A stretch of DNA of 45,479 bases from Candidatus Zipacnadia bacterium (GCA_029820295.1 JALGVA010000031.1:1-45479), one strand, 5' to 3'; counted from the stretch's first letter, positions 7,491 to 16,510 are shown. Numbers and translations: made by a program. The notes: generated by a model from the sequence alone, not told the origin.

Positions 7491-8540
7491 ATGACGTCGC
7501 GAGAGCGCATTCTGTGCGCGATGGCGCTGGGCACGCCCGACCGTGTCCCGGTCACACCGTGGGGGCTGGGGCGCATCCCCGAGGACAGCGAGCTGGGGCA
7601 GCGCATCATCCGGGAGTGCGACCCGTTCATCGGCGCGGGCATCGCCGGCGGCGACTGGTTCCTGGGCACCGCGGTGAAGACGCGCACCGAGGAGCGCGAC
7701 GGGAAGACCTACTCGGTCATCGAGACCCCGCATGGCGACCTCTACTCGCGCTTCCAGCGCACCGAGATCACCGGCGCGCACGTTGAGTTCTTCTGCAAGA
7801 GCGCCGACGATGTGCACAAGCTGCTGGCCTGCCCCTATGAGCCGCCGCAGGTCGATGTCGGCGCCTTCCTCGCGCGCAAGGACCAGATCGGCGAGCAGGG
7901 CATGGTCGGCGCGGGGCTGACCAACCCCGGCGGCATTCCCGCGCGCTTCCTGTCGCCCACCGACTACAACCTGCTGTGGATGGATGACCGCGACACCTTC
8001 ATGGAGCTGACGCGCGTGGCCGCCGAGCGCTGCTACCCCTGGGTCGAGGAGTGCTGCCGCCGGGGGGTGGATGCATGGCGCATCATCGGCGGCGAATTCG
8101 CCTCGACGCAGCTCGGACCGGAGGGCTTCCGCGCAACCATGCTCGACTTCGACCGGCCCCTGGTCGAGATCATGCACGAGCACGGGGCGCTGGCGCACTA
8201 TCACAACCACGGGCCGATGGGCCGGTTCCTGGAGATGCTGGCGGACATCGGCATTGACTCGCTGGACCCGCTCGAGGGCCCGCCGTGGGGCGACACCACG
8301 CTGGCTGAGTGCAAACGGCGCATCGGCGACCGCGTCTGCCTGCTCGGCAATCTGGACGACATGGAGGTCATCGACCAGGTGGACGGGGAGACCATCGAGC
8401 AGCTTGCCGAGGACTGCATCCTGGCCGCGGGCCCGGACGGTTACCTGCTCGGCGGCACCACCTCCGGGACCTTCACCGAGCACGCGGGGCGGAACTTCCT
8501 GCGCATGGTCGAGGTAAGCAAGCGCATGGCCGCGGGATGA
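7491..8540 (+). CDS. Uroporphyrinogen decarboxylase-like (UroD/MtaA fold) protein
   Basis: The 349-residue protein begins MTSRERILCAMALGTPDRVPV, the standard opening of UroD-superfamily proteins, and ends with the (beta/alpha)8 barrel strands LLGNLDD, ILAAGPDGYLLGGTTSG and the helix carrying FLRMVEVSKRM. The start ATG follows AGGAGGTGGCCG. True UroD acts in haem synthesis; the MtaA/CmuA branch moves methyl groups from corrinoids to thiols. In MtaA a zinc site uses His-x-Cys; here the equivalent region reads HYHNHG (about residues 236-241) without cysteine. The gene lies 13 bases before a secreted glycosidase gene and near sugar kinase and oxidoreductase genes, so a role in carbon catabolism is more likely than haem synthesis. 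The actual reaction is unknown. Confidence 0.82.
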   Translation: MTSRERILCAMALGTPDRVPVTPWGLGRIPEDSELGQRIIRECDPFIGAGIAGGDWFLGTAVKTRTEERDGKTYSVIETPHGDLYSRFQRTEITGAHVEFFCKSADDVHKLLACPYEPPQVDVGAFLARKDQIGEQGMVGAGLTNPGGIPARFLSPTDYNLLWMDDRDTFMELTRVAAERCYPWVEECCRRGVDAWRIIGGEFASTQLGPEGFRATMLDFDRPLVEIMHEHGALAHYHNHGPMGRFLEMLADIGIDSLDPLEGPPWGDTTLAECKRRIGDRVCLLGNLDDMEVIDQVDGETIEQLAEDCILAAGPDGYLLGGTTSGTFTEHAGRNFLRMVEVSKRMAAG

Positions 8541-8553
8541 AGGAGCGAGGGCG

Positions 8554-11529
8554 ATGATCAGGGCGGCGATGGTGGCGGCGATCCTGTGCGTGGCGGTCGG
8601 CCTGTGCGGGGCGCAGGTCAACGGATGGGGGCCCTTCGTGTTGGACGGCAGGCCCGGCGACCTTGAATGGGCCGGCGATACCCCGCGCTTCGGCTCCGCC
8701 TTCGATGACAGACGGGCGCACAGTGGGACGTGGTCGCTGCGGCGCCGGGTACCCCTGGCGACCGAAGCGGTCGAGCCGGCCTTCGAGATCCCCGGGACCT
8801 TCGAGACCGCCGAGTGGCGGTTCTCCGCGTGGGTGCTGCTCGAGAACGAGGGGCAGATGCGCATCCACTACCGGGGCGATGGCCGCAACGCCATCGAGGT
8901 CGTCGAGGGCCCCACCGACGGCTGGCAGCAGGTGACGCTGCACCTGCGCGTCAACCCGGAGGGCGATCCGCACGGTCGCCATGCACTGCGCATCGTCCTC
9001 GACTGCGTCGGCACAACCGAGCGGATGACGAGCTGGTGGGACGACATCGAGATCACTCCGCTCTACCAGCACCGCATCCCGCGCGTGAGCGTGCCGCCGG
9101 TCATCGATGGTGAACTCTCGGATGCCTGCTGGGATGACGCGGCCTCGATCGGCGACCCGTACTGGCGCATGTATAACCAGCCGCGCGACGCGCGCATGGC
9201 GACCGAGGTCTGGTGTTGCTACGACGACGACAACCTGTATGCCGCCTTCCGCTGCGAGACGCCGGACGTGAGACGGCTCGTCTCGAACATCGCCCTGCGC
9301 GACGGCTTCGCCTGGCGCGATGATTCGGCGGAGATCTTCTTCGACATCGGCCACGATCACGACACCTACTACGAGTTTGTCATCAACCCCGATGACGTGG
9401 TCTTCGACTCCAAGTGGTTCCGGGCGGGCGGCAATTGGCTGACCGACTGGAACTACATCGGCGAGTGGCAGTCGGGCTTCGCCGAGCGCGCGTGGATCGT
9501 CGAGATCCGCCTGGCGCTGGAGAGCTACGAAGAGCGCGACCTGCAGGGCAACCCGACAGGGTACATGCCGCTGCCGACCGGTGACATCGCGGGCATCCTC
9601 TTCTCCCGCAATGACCTGGTCTCGAAGCAGGGCATGTCGCACGCCGACTGCGTGGGCTCGTTCCACGAGGTGCACCAGTACGGACACCTCGTGGGCTTCC
9701 GGCCCAACCGCATCGAGCCCTACCGGCGCACGGCGCTGCGCGAGATCGGGCGGCTTGAGCGCGCCTGGGAGCGGGTCTACGCCGACGCGGGTCGGCCGGA
9801 GATGGGCGATGAGGCCTTCGGCCATGCCAACGAGCTTCCGGGCTTCCTGGCGGATCTGCGGAGCAGGGCCGAGGTGCCCGCTCCGAGCTTCGATGACTGG
9901 GTCGGGATCCGCGAGCGCATCGAGTATGCCGACGAGTTCCTGCTGGCCACCGCGAGGTCCCTGCTGGCGCCGCAGATTGCGGCACGGCGCTGGCCGGAGG
10001 CGCGATGGGGGCTGGGCGTGAGCGCGGCGTCCGACACGGTGCCCGTTCCCCTGCAGAGCCACGAGAGCCGCATGGCGGTGCCGGACGTGGTGCGCATCTC
10101 CGCGGCGCGCGGGGAGAGCGAGGCCCTGCAGCTCGTGGTGCTCCCGCGCGAAGACGGACTGCGCGTGCGCGTCGATCCTGAGCCACTGGCCGGGCCCGGT
10201 GGCCTGGTGGGTGACATCCGCTGGTATGCGGTCATGTGGGCCGACGGGTCGTCCGTGAGCGATCGCCTGGCGCCGGAGCAGCCGGTTGCGGCCGGGCCGG
10301 TCCTGTGGGAGATCGAGGTCCCGCGCGATGCGGCGCCCGGCGTCTACCGCGGCGAGATCGTGACCACCGATGGTGAGCAGCGGGTCGCGCTGCCGATCGA
10401 GCTGACCGTGCATGACTTCGCGATGCCCGAGCAGCCATCACTGGCGCTGTCGGCGAGCTTCGACTCTCAGGAGGTCGCGCGACTGTGGTACGGCGAGCGC
10501 GCGCCGCTGGGCACCGGCGAGTACTGGCTGTTCGCGCGCGAACTCCTGGCGCACGGCGTCATGCCCCGCGAGATGCTGGCGGACATGACGCGGTGGGGAG
10601 AGGGCCGGGCGCTCGGGCTGACGCTGGCCGACCGCATGGCTGAGCGCGCGGGGGAGATGGGCGTGCGCTGGGACGCTTTCACGGCCGCGCGGCCCGAGCA
10701 GTTGGCAGGACTGCGCGATCCGGGAGGCGTGCTCGACGATGTGCTCGATCACTGGGAGCACGTAACGGGCGAGCGGCCGATTCCGCTCTACGTGCCTTCA
10801 GGTGCACGGGTGCCGGAGGAGCTGTGGGATCGCCAGCTTCGGCGCAGCGTGGCGGCGATCGAGCCGTGGCGGCATGTGGAGGAGACGCCGCCGGGCATCG
10901 GCCTGGGCCTGTGGGCGGTCTGGCCCGAGACCGCGGTGGGCCTGGGCGGCGACGTCGGCTCGCGCGGCTGGGAGGGTGGCGACGAGGTGGCGCGCCTTGC
11001 GGAGGAGCTGGAGAAGACGATGGTCTGGCGCTCCGATGCGCGCAACGCGCCGCGAGACCTGCGCATGCTGGGCTGGATCGCGGAGGACTACGGAGTGGGG
11101 CGCATCTTCCTCGATGACGACGACCACACCAGGCTCGGGCGCGGGCAGGTGGCCTCGGGGCTGCTCTACTGCCTGGCGGGTCCCGGCGAGGATGGCGAGC
11201 GGCTGCGCGAGCCGCAGCCGTCGCTGGCACTCAAGCTCCTGCGCGAGGCCCTCGACGACTATGAGTACCTGCGCATACTCAAGCGCCTCAACGGCCTCGC
11301 GGGCCAGCACCAGGTGGGGGACAGGCTCTGGCGCCTGCGGCTGGCGAACGCCACGCTCACCAACCGCAACTGGGACATGGTCATGAACGTGCATTCGTAC
11401 AACACCGATCCGGAGCATCTGATGGAGCGCCGCGAGGGCCTGGCGCGGCAGATCGAGCGCACGCGCGGGTGGCTGCAGCGCGCCGGCGTGGAGGAACCGC
11501 TGGGCGCGGTGACCCGGGCGCGGAGATGA
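8554..11529 (+). CDS. Secreted CBM9-like + GH123/DUF4091-type glycosidase-like protein
   Basis: The 991-residue protein has a signal peptide (about residues 1-22), a carbohydrate-binding-like beta-sandwich (about 25-170), a CBM9-like domain (about 175-370) marked by VPPVIDGELSDACWDDA and DDSAEIFFDIGHDHDTYYEF, a beta-domain with VPRDAAPGVYRGEIVTTDG (about 590), and a C-terminal GH123/DUF4091-type barrel ending with the hallmark LALKLLREALDDYEYLRIL (about 890-910). GH123 members include N-acetylgalactosaminidases using substrate-assisted catalysis; the catalytic pair was not pinned down here. The ATG follows AAGGAG. It is 13 bases downstream of the UroD-like gene and probably in its operon. Expected outside the cytoplasm. 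Substrate is unknown. Confidence 0.8.
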   Translation: MIRAAMVAAILCVAVGLCGAQVNGWGPFVLDGRPGDLEWAGDTPRFGSAFDDRRAHSGTWSLRRRVPLATEAVEPAFEIPGTFETAEWRFSAWVLLENEGQMRIHYRGDGRNAIEVVEGPTDGWQQVTLHLRVNPEGDPHGRHALRIVLDCVGTTERMTSWWDDIEITPLYQHRIPRVSVPPVIDGELSDACWDDAASIGDPYWRMYNQPRDARMATEVWCCYDDDNLYAAFRCETPDVRRLVSNIALRDGFAWRDDSAEIFFDIGHDHDTYYEFVINPDDVVFDSKWFRAGGNWLTDWNYIGEWQSGFAERAWIVEIRLALESYEERDLQGNPTGYMPLPTGDIAGILFSRNDLVSKQGMSHADCVGSFHEVHQYGHLVGFRPNRIEPYRRTALREIGRLERAWERVYADAGRPEMGDEAFGHANELPGFLADLRSRAEVPAPSFDDWVGIRERIEYADEFLLATARSLLAPQIAARRWPEARWGLGVSAASDTVPVPLQSHESRMAVPDVVRISAARGESEALQLVVLPREDGLRVRVDPEPLAGPGGLVGDIRWYAVMWADGSSVSDRLAPEQPVAAGPVLWEIEVPRDAAPGVYRGEIVTTDGEQRVALPIELTVHDFAMPEQPSLALSASFDSQEVARLWYGERAPLGTGEYWLFARELLAHGVMPREMLADMTRWGEGRALGLTLADRMAERAGEMGVRWDAFTAARPEQLAGLRDPGGVLDDVLDHWEHVTGERPIPLYVPSGARVPEELWDRQLRRSVAAIEPWRHVEETPPGIGLGLWAVWPETAVGLGGDVGSRGWEGGDEVARLAEELEKTMVWRSDARNAPRDLRMLGWIAEDYGVGRIFLDDDDHTRLGRGQVASGLLYCLAGPGEDGERLREPQPSLALKLLREALDDYEYLRILKRLNGLAGQHQVGDRLWRLRLANATLTNRNWDMVMNVHSYNTDPEHLMERREGLARQIERTRGWLQRAGVEEPLGAVTRARR

Positions 11530-11620
11530 CGTCCGCTGAAGGACCCCGCCCCCGGGCCGGCGAATACCGGGAGTGGGCGCGTCGGGTGATGTGCCATGAC
11601 ACACCATCGGGAGTCAGGAC

Positions 11621-12583
11621 ATGAGTCAGGTAGTGTGCGTCGGGATTCTGGTCGCGGACGTCTGGGGCCGGCCGATCGACAGCCAGCCTGAACACGGGCG
11701 GCTGATGCTCGTCGATGAGATAGGGCTGGGAGTGGGCGGCTGCGCGGCGAACACCGGGCTGGGGCTGGCGAAGCTGGGCGTGGACACCGGTCTGATGGGC
11801 AAGGTGGGCGACGACGGCTTCGGCGAGTTCGTGCGCGAGGAGATCGGCGCGCACGGCATCGACACCAGCGGCATCCGCACCACCACCGAGCAGGGCACCT
11901 CCGCGACGATGATCATGGTGGACAGCGCCGGCGAGCGCACCTTCCTGCACTGCATCGGCGCCAACGCCACCATGAAGCCCGAGGACATCGACATGGCGCA
12001 GGTGGCGGCGGCGGAGATCTTCGACTTCGCCGGCGCGCTGGTCATGCCCGGCTTCGACGGCGAGCCCGCGGCGAGCGTGATGCAGGCCGCGCAGGAGGCC
12101 GGGACGACGACCTGCCTGGACACCGTCTGGGACGACACCGGCCGCTGGATGGAGCTGCTCGAGCCGGTGCTGCCGCATACCGACATGTTCCTGCCCAGCC
12201 TGGCCGAGGCGGTCGAGATCACCGGCGAGACTGAGCCGGAGAAGGTCGCGCAGGTGCTGATGGACCACGGCGTGAAGACGGTCGGACTGAAGATGGGCGA
12301 AGAGGGCTGCTACGTGCGCACCGCCGAGCGCGCGATGCGCCTTCCGGCCTACGAGGTGGACGTGGTCGATGGCACGGGCTCGGGCGACGCCTTCGTGGCC
12401 GGGTTCCTGGTGGGCACGCTGCGCGGCTGGGACCTCGAAGACGTGGCGCGCTTCGCCAACGCCGTCGGGGCGCTGTGTGTGACCGCACCGGGCACCACCG
12501 CCGGCCTGCGCGACTTCGCCGGCACCATCGACTTCCTGGTCGAGCGCGAGGGCGAGCGCTGGCGCGAGCTGGCGGCGCGGTAG
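11621..12583 (+). CDS. PfkB-family carbohydrate kinase
   Basis: This 320-residue protein has both ribokinase/PfkB signatures: GGCAANTGLGLAKLG (about residues 39-53) and VDGTGSGDAFVAGF (about 249-262), in which Asp256 is the expected catalytic base and the glycines form the anion hole. The DTVWDDTG segment matches sugar kinases close to fructokinase/ribokinase/KDG kinase. It phosphorylates a sugar or sugar acid with ATP in the cytoplasm; the substrate cannot be named. The ATG follows GGGAG by 7 bases. It lies 91 bases after the secreted glycosidase gene, consistent with use of released sugars. Confidence 0.9.
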   Translation: MSQVVCVGILVADVWGRPIDSQPEHGRLMLVDEIGLGVGGCAANTGLGLAKLGVDTGLMGKVGDDGFGEFVREEIGAHGIDTSGIRTTTEQGTSATMIMVDSAGERTFLHCIGANATMKPEDIDMAQVAAAEIFDFAGALVMPGFDGEPAASVMQAAQEAGTTTCLDTVWDDTGRWMELLEPVLPHTDMFLPSLAEAVEITGETEPEKVAQVLMDHGVKTVGLKMGEEGCYVRTAERAMRLPAYEVDVVDGTGSGDAFVAGFLVGTLRGWDLEDVARFANAVGALCVTAPGTTAGLRDFAGTIDFLVEREGERWRELAAR

Positions 12584-12632
12584 CCGACATCTCCGTCGCC
12601 CGTGTGGCGATGCCAAGAGAGTGGGGTCAACC

Positions 12633-13442
12633 ATGAGGCTTGCACACAGCCGCCCGGCGAGAGCGGCGATGGTGGCGCTGCTGGTCGTGGGAGCGGCCGT
12701 CGCCGCTCATGCCACCGGCGAGCTGCTCTTCGACGTGCAGCCGGTGACGCTGGAGGGGCGCACGATGGTCCCGCTGCGCCCGATCATCGACTGGCTGGGT
12801 GCGGAACTCAAGTACGATGAGGGCCACATCCAGGTCTTCCGCTCCGAGACCGCGGCCGCCCCCTCGGTGGAGCTGTGGCTGGGCAGCACGCACGCCAAGG
12901 TGGGCGAGGCGCCCTACGAGCTGGATGTAGCGCCGCAGACCATCTACGGCCGCTGCTTCGTGCCGCTGCGTTTCGTGGCCGAGGCCTTCGGCGTGTGGGT
13001 GGAGGCGGAGGGCCGCCGCATGAAGCTGAGCCTGCCGCAGGAGGGCGTCGAGGCGGTGATGGCGATCCCGCCGCACCCGCAGGCGCACCTGGGCAAGATC
13101 TGGCGGGTGCTGGAGCGCTGGTATGACGTGCTGCCCCTCGAGGAGCAGGACGATCCGGGACCGCTGCCGCACTGGAACCTCTACTCCCCCGACGAGCAGC
13201 AGGAGATCATCAGCCAGGTCGGGCCGGACGCGCCGGCGATGATGGAGAAGCACTGGGGCGGGCGCGAGGTGCGGGGCATTCGTATCATCGACGGCCAGGT
13301 GGAGCCCGGCGCCACGACCGGCTGGGCGGAGGTCATGGTCGCGTACCTCAACGGCACTACGCGCACCCACCGCTTCCGGTTCGTCCGCCTGGCGGAGGGC
13401 TGGAAGGTTGACGAGTTCACCGTGGAGGACCAACCGCAGTAG
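12633..13442 (+). CDS. Secreted copper amine oxidase N-terminal-like domain protein
   Basis: The protein of about 269 residues starts with a signal peptide (RPARAAMVALLVVGAAVAAHA) and then has the copper-amine-oxidase N-terminal-like fold (PF07833 type) twice over: VTLEGRTMVPLRPIIDWLGA (about 36-55) and GRCFVPLRFVAEAFGVWV (about 105-122). This domain occurs alone in many secreted bacterial proteins and is thought to be a cell-surface or binding module, with no oxidase activity. The remaining 130 residues (about 140-269) show no known domain but resemble a small NTF2-like or DUF4878-like alpha+beta part ending in WKVDEFTV. ATG 12633 follows GTGGGG; GTG 12621 in frame is a weaker alternative. 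Confidence 0.8.
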   Translation: MRLAHSRPARAAMVALLVVGAAVAAHATGELLFDVQPVTLEGRTMVPLRPIIDWLGAELKYDEGHIQVFRSETAAAPSVELWLGSTHAKVGEAPYELDVAPQTIYGRCFVPLRFVAEAFGVWVEAEGRRMKLSLPQEGVEAVMAIPPHPQAHLGKIWRVLERWYDVLPLEEQDDPGPLPHWNLYSPDEQQEIISQVGPDAPAMMEKHWGGREVRGIRIIDGQVEPGATTGWAEVMVAYLNGTTRTHRFRFVRLAEGWKVDEFTVEDQPQ

Positions 13443-13484
13443 CTGCGACACACTCGCGAGGACGACACCCCGAGGAGGATGACG

Positions 13485-13736
13485 ATGTCCGAGCAGGATC
13501 CGAAGCAGGCACTGATGCAGAAGGTCGAGGAGGCGCTGGCCAAGGTCCGGCCGTCGCTTGAGGCCGATGGCGGCGGCGTGGAGCTGGTGAACGTGACCGA
13601 GGACAACATCGCCGAGGTGCGGCTGCAGGGCGCGTGCAAGGGCTGCCCGATGTCGCAGATGACGCTGGCGATGGGCATCGGCCGCGTGCTGCGGCAGGAA
13701 GTGCCTGAGATCGCCGATGTGCGCGCGGTTGACTGA
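13485..13736 (+). CDS. NifU C-terminal domain (Nfu-type) Fe-S scaffold protein
   Basis: This 83-residue protein consists solely of the Nfu domain: VRPSLEADGGGVELVNV followed by GACKGCPMSQMTL, whose CxxC (C51, C54) binds a bridging [4Fe-4S] cluster in a dimer. Such proteins carry clusters to apo-enzymes; possible clients in this window are LipA and the ferredoxin. ATG 13485 is preferred because GGAGG lies 7 bases upstream; the in-frame ATG at 13479 touches the SD. It is 42 bases after the preceding gene and is followed directly by a strong terminator, so it closes this transcription unit. Confidence 0.93.
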   Translation: MSEQDPKQALMQKVEEALAKVRPSLEADGGGVELVNVTEDNIAEVRLQGACKGCPMSQMTLAMGIGRVLRQEVPEIADVRAVD

Positions 13737-13757
13737 GCGCCACGGGCGAGGGCTCGG

Positions 13758-13791
13758 GCAGGGCCGCCGCTCCGGGCGGCCCTGCTTGCTT
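13758..13791 (+). terminator. Rho-independent terminator after the Nfu gene
   Basis: A perfect 11-bp stem (GCAGGGCCGCC with GGCGGCCCTGC) with a 6-base loop is followed by TTGCTT. It lies 21 bases after the stop of the Nfu gene and separates it from the Gfo/Idh/MocA gene. Confidence 0.8.
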
Positions 13792-13822
13792 GAGGCGCCA
13801 CCCGAACGGAGGGATGCGGGCC

Positions 13823-14800
13823 ATGAGCGATGACCTGCGCATGGGCGTGATCGGCTGCGGCGGGATCGCGGGCGCGCACCTGCCCGCGCAGCGTGCCGTC
13901 GAGGGCATGCGCACGGTGGCGGTATGCGACATCAACGAGGACACCGCGCGTGCGGCCGCCGCCGAGTACGAGGTGCCGACCGTGTACACCGACTGGCGCG
14001 ACCTGGTGGCCGATGACGACGTGGACGCCGTCGCCGTGCTGCTGCCCCACCATCTGCACCGCGAGCCGGCGGTGGCCGCCGCGCGTGCGGGCAAGCACGT
14101 GCTGTGCGAGAAGCCCATGGCGACCGCCCTGGCCGACTGCGACGCCATGATCGCCGCCGCCGACGAGGCCGGGGTGGTGCTGATGATCGCACAGATCCTG
14201 CGCTTCCGCCCGGCGAACATCCGCGCTCGCGAGCTGATCGCCGAAGGGGCCATCGGCGAAGTGCGTAACGTGCTGCGCCGCCGTCTGGGCAAGTCCGAGG
14301 GCTTCCGCTCGGAGTGGGCGCGCCATCCCGAGCAGGCCGGCGGCTGGGTGCTCTACGGCTTCGGCAGTCACGAGGTGGACATGATCCTGTGGCTCACCGG
14401 CAGCGAGGCCGGCGCGGTGTTCGCCCAGGCGCGGCGCAACAACGAGTACTGGAACGATCACGATGAGGTCACGGTGCAGATGGCCCTCTCGGGCGGGGGC
14501 ATGGCGACCTACCAGCACAGCCTCAACTGCCCGTGGGGGGCGTGGGAGTGCGTGGTGATCGGCACCGACGGCGCGATGATGGTGGACAGCGCCCGGGTGC
14601 GCCTGGCCGACCGGGTCATCGACGCGCCGCTTGATAGCGCGGCCGCCTTCCGCGACCAGGTGGGCGAGTTCCTGCGCGCGGTGCGCGCGGGCGACGAGCC
14701 CGAGGCCTCCGGTCGCGCGGTGCGACCGACCTACGCCGTGCTGGAGGCCGCCCGGATCTCGATCCGCGACGGGGTGATCGTCGATGCCGCCGACCTGTGA
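13823..14800 (+). CDS. Gfo/Idh/MocA family oxidoreductase
   Basis: The 325-residue protein has an N-terminal Rossmann fold with GCGGIAG (residues 11-17), the family EKP motif in LCEKPMAT (E96-K97-P98), where the lysine acts in hydride transfer chemistry, and a C-terminal alpha/beta domain typical of glucose-fructose oxidoreductases and inositol or scyllo-inosose dehydrogenases. FGSHEVDMILWLTG carries the conserved His-Asp region of the active site. It oxidises or reduces a sugar or cyclitol with NAD(P) in the cytoplasm; the substrate is not readable. ATG 13823 follows GGAGGG by 9 bases. It is the first gene after the terminator and lies 28 bases before lgt. Confidence 0.92.
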   Translation: MSDDLRMGVIGCGGIAGAHLPAQRAVEGMRTVAVCDINEDTARAAAAEYEVPTVYTDWRDLVADDDVDAVAVLLPHHLHREPAVAAARAGKHVLCEKPMATALADCDAMIAAADEAGVVLMIAQILRFRPANIRARELIAEGAIGEVRNVLRRRLGKSEGFRSEWARHPEQAGGWVLYGFGSHEVDMILWLTGSEAGAVFAQARRNNEYWNDHDEVTVQMALSGGGMATYQHSLNCPWGAWECVVIGTDGAMMVDSARVRLADRVIDAPLDSAAAFRDQVGEFLRAVRAGDEPEASGRAVRPTYAVLEAARISIRDGVIVDAADL

Positions 14801-14828
14801 TGCCCGCGAACGGGGAGCGTGAGCGCGC

Positions 14829-15815
14829 GTGCACCCGACGCTGTTCGTCGTCGGTCCCTGGGGCCCCGCGCATCTCCCGCTGGTATTCGCGTTCTTCCTG
14901 GCGGTGGTGACGGTCTGGACGTGGATTGAGCGCCGCGAGCACGAGCGCTCCATGCGCCTGACCGTCGGGCTGGCCGCCGAGCTGCTCATCCAGGCCGCGA
15001 TCCCCACCGCCATCACCTGGCTGCTGGTGAACCGGCTGGGGCCGCTGGCGGTGCGCTCCTACGGCGTGATGATGCTCCTCTCCTTCGTGGCCGCCCTCAC
15101 CTGGATGTACGTCGATCGCGATCGTTACGGCTTCACCGGCGCCCAGGCGCTGCAGACCGGCCTGCTGGGCTTCGCGGGGGGCATCCTCGGCGGACGCATC
15201 GGCTTCGTGCTGCTGGAGTGGAGCCAGTACTCGGGGCGTCTCGAGACGGCGCTTGATCTGTGGCAGGGCGGCATGTCGTGGCACGGGGGGCTGGCCGGCG
15301 GGCTGCTGGTGCTACTGCTGGCCGCGCGCGTGATGAAGGTCAGCTTCGCGCGCATCTTCGACCTGGCGGCGCCGGGCATCGCGCTGGGCTACGCCATCGC
15401 CCGCGTGGGCTGCTTCCTCAACGGCTGCTGCTACGGCCACGACTGCGACCTGCCCTGGGCCGTGACCTTCCCGCAACTGAGCGGCGCCGCGGCCCCGCCG
15501 GTGCCCGTGCACCCCACGCAGCTCTACGCGGTCGCCGGGACGCTGCTGTTTACGCTTCCCGTGCTGCTGTGGACCACGCGCTGGCTGCGGCGGCCCTTCA
15601 GCCGCTTCCTGGGCTTCCTGGTGCTATCCTCGATCGTGCGCTTCGTAGTGGAGTACTTCCGCCGGGGCGCGACGGCCGAGATCTTCCAGCCCATCCCCGC
15701 CTTCACCGTCGCTCAGGCGGCGTCGCTGGCCATCATCGTGGTGTGCGCGACGGTGGTCATCGCCCGCGAGTGGCGGGGCCGGACCGGCGGGAACGCGGAG
15801 GCGGCGACGGACTAA
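14829..15815 (+). CDS. lgt: Prolipoprotein diacylglyceryl transferase
   Basis: Lgt transfers diacylglycerol from phosphatidylglycerol to the lipobox cysteine of prolipoproteins in the inner membrane. The 328-residue polytopic protein contains GGRIGFVL, GGMSWHGGLAGG (about residues 147-158; contains the essential His), RVGCFLNGCCYG (about 192-203, the Lgt signature in its cysteine-rich version) and HPTQLY. Length and about seven membrane segments fit the family. The start is GTG 14829 behind GGGGAGC. Its stop overlaps the stop of the convergent gene at 15812 by 3 bases. A client lipoprotein is likely the product at 36435-37637. Confidence 0.93.
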   Translation: MHPTLFVVGPWGPAHLPLVFAFFLAVVTVWTWIERREHERSMRLTVGLAAELLIQAAIPTAITWLLVNRLGPLAVRSYGVMMLLSFVAALTWMYVDRDRYGFTGAQALQTGLLGFAGGILGGRIGFVLLEWSQYSGRLETALDLWQGGMSWHGGLAGGLLVLLLAARVMKVSFARIFDLAAPGIALGYAIARVGCFLNGCCYGHDCDLPWAVTFPQLSGAAAPPVPVHPTQLYAVAGTLLFTLPVLLWTTRWLRRPFSRFLGFLVLSSIVRFVVEYFRRGATAEIFQPIPAFTVAQAASLAIIVVCATVVIAREWRGRTGGNAEAATD

Positions 15816-16510
15816 CTCCCCACGCGCAGGCTGCGCACCATCCGCAGCGCGATGGGCCGGAACTCGTCCCAGTCATCCGTCGGCGCCTCCGCAGCGATCA
15901 GCACGATGCGTCCGCCCGCCACCAGCGCGGCGCGCAGGCCGGTCATCGACTGCGCCGAACCCATCAGGGGCCGCCGGGAGTAATCAAAGCGCGACCACAC
16001 CGCCGGCCTGCCCGCAAGCACCGTCCCCGCCGTGCGGCCCTCCTGCAGGGGGCCGAGCAGGCGATCCCACAGCTCGCGCGTGTCATCGTGCAGCACCTGC
16101 GGAATGCGGTAGTCTGCCCGCCCGACCACCGCGCCGGCCGGCAGGCGCCACTCCTCCTGCGGGGCGACGATCAGGTGCACACGCACCCACTCCGACGGGC
16201 CGAAAGCGAAGTAGCTCACCGGCGCCACGCCGAGGTCGTGCACATCCCAGCCGACCGGGTGCTCGAGCGCGATCGCGCCGTTGTCGCCGCGCCAGGCGAC
16301 CCAGCCGCGCACCGGCCCTACCGGCGAGGCGCTCCACGCGCTCCAGATCGCCACCAGCACCAGCAGGCCCGCGAAGGCGATGATCAGGCCATCGGTCAGC
16401 GGCGACCACCGGCCGCGACGGCGCGCCCGGGGGTGGCGCACGCCCGGGTGCGGGCCGCCCACAGCGTCCCACGACTGATCCTCGCGATGGCCCGCCTGGT
16501 ACCTGATCAC
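15812..16510 (-). CDS. Hypothetical single-pass membrane protein
   Basis: No family was recognised. The 232-residue product has an Arg-rich N-terminal cytoplasmic stretch (residues 1-38), one membrane helix (LTDGLIIAFAGLLVLVAIWS, about 38-57) and an extracytoplasmic domain of about 170 residues with alternating strands and helices (LEHPVGWDVHDL, FAFGPSEWVRVHLIV, IPQVLHDDTRELWDRLL, ALRMVRSLRV). This pattern, with a final FRPIALRMVRSL helix, resembles the PsbP/DUF1795-like fold seen in surface proteins, but this is only a guess. GTG 16510 has GAGGGGCG upstream. Tail-to-tail overlap with lgt. It is preceded by the ferredoxin terminator, so it needs its own promoter. Confidence 0.7.
   Translation of the reverse strand: MIRYQAGHREDQSWDAVGGPHPGVRHPRARRRGRWSPLTDGLIIAFAGLLVLVAIWSAWSASPVGPVRGWVAWRGDNGAIALEHPVGWDVHDLGVAPVSYFAFGPSEWVRVHLIVAPQEEWRLPAGAVVGRADYRIPQVLHDDTRELWDRLLGPLQEGRTAGTVLAGRPAVWSRFDYSRRPLMGSAQSMTGLRAALVAGGRIVLIAAEAPTDDWDEFRPIALRMVRSLRVGS

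Noticed and set aside
12633-13442. Copper amine oxidase enzyme
   Set aside because: Only the N-terminal-like domain is present; the catalytic domain with its topaquinone tyrosine is absent.
13741-13822. The gap before the Gfo/Idh/MocA gene considered as a riboswitch
   Set aside because: The only structure is one perfect GC hairpin followed by TTGCTT, which fits a terminator.
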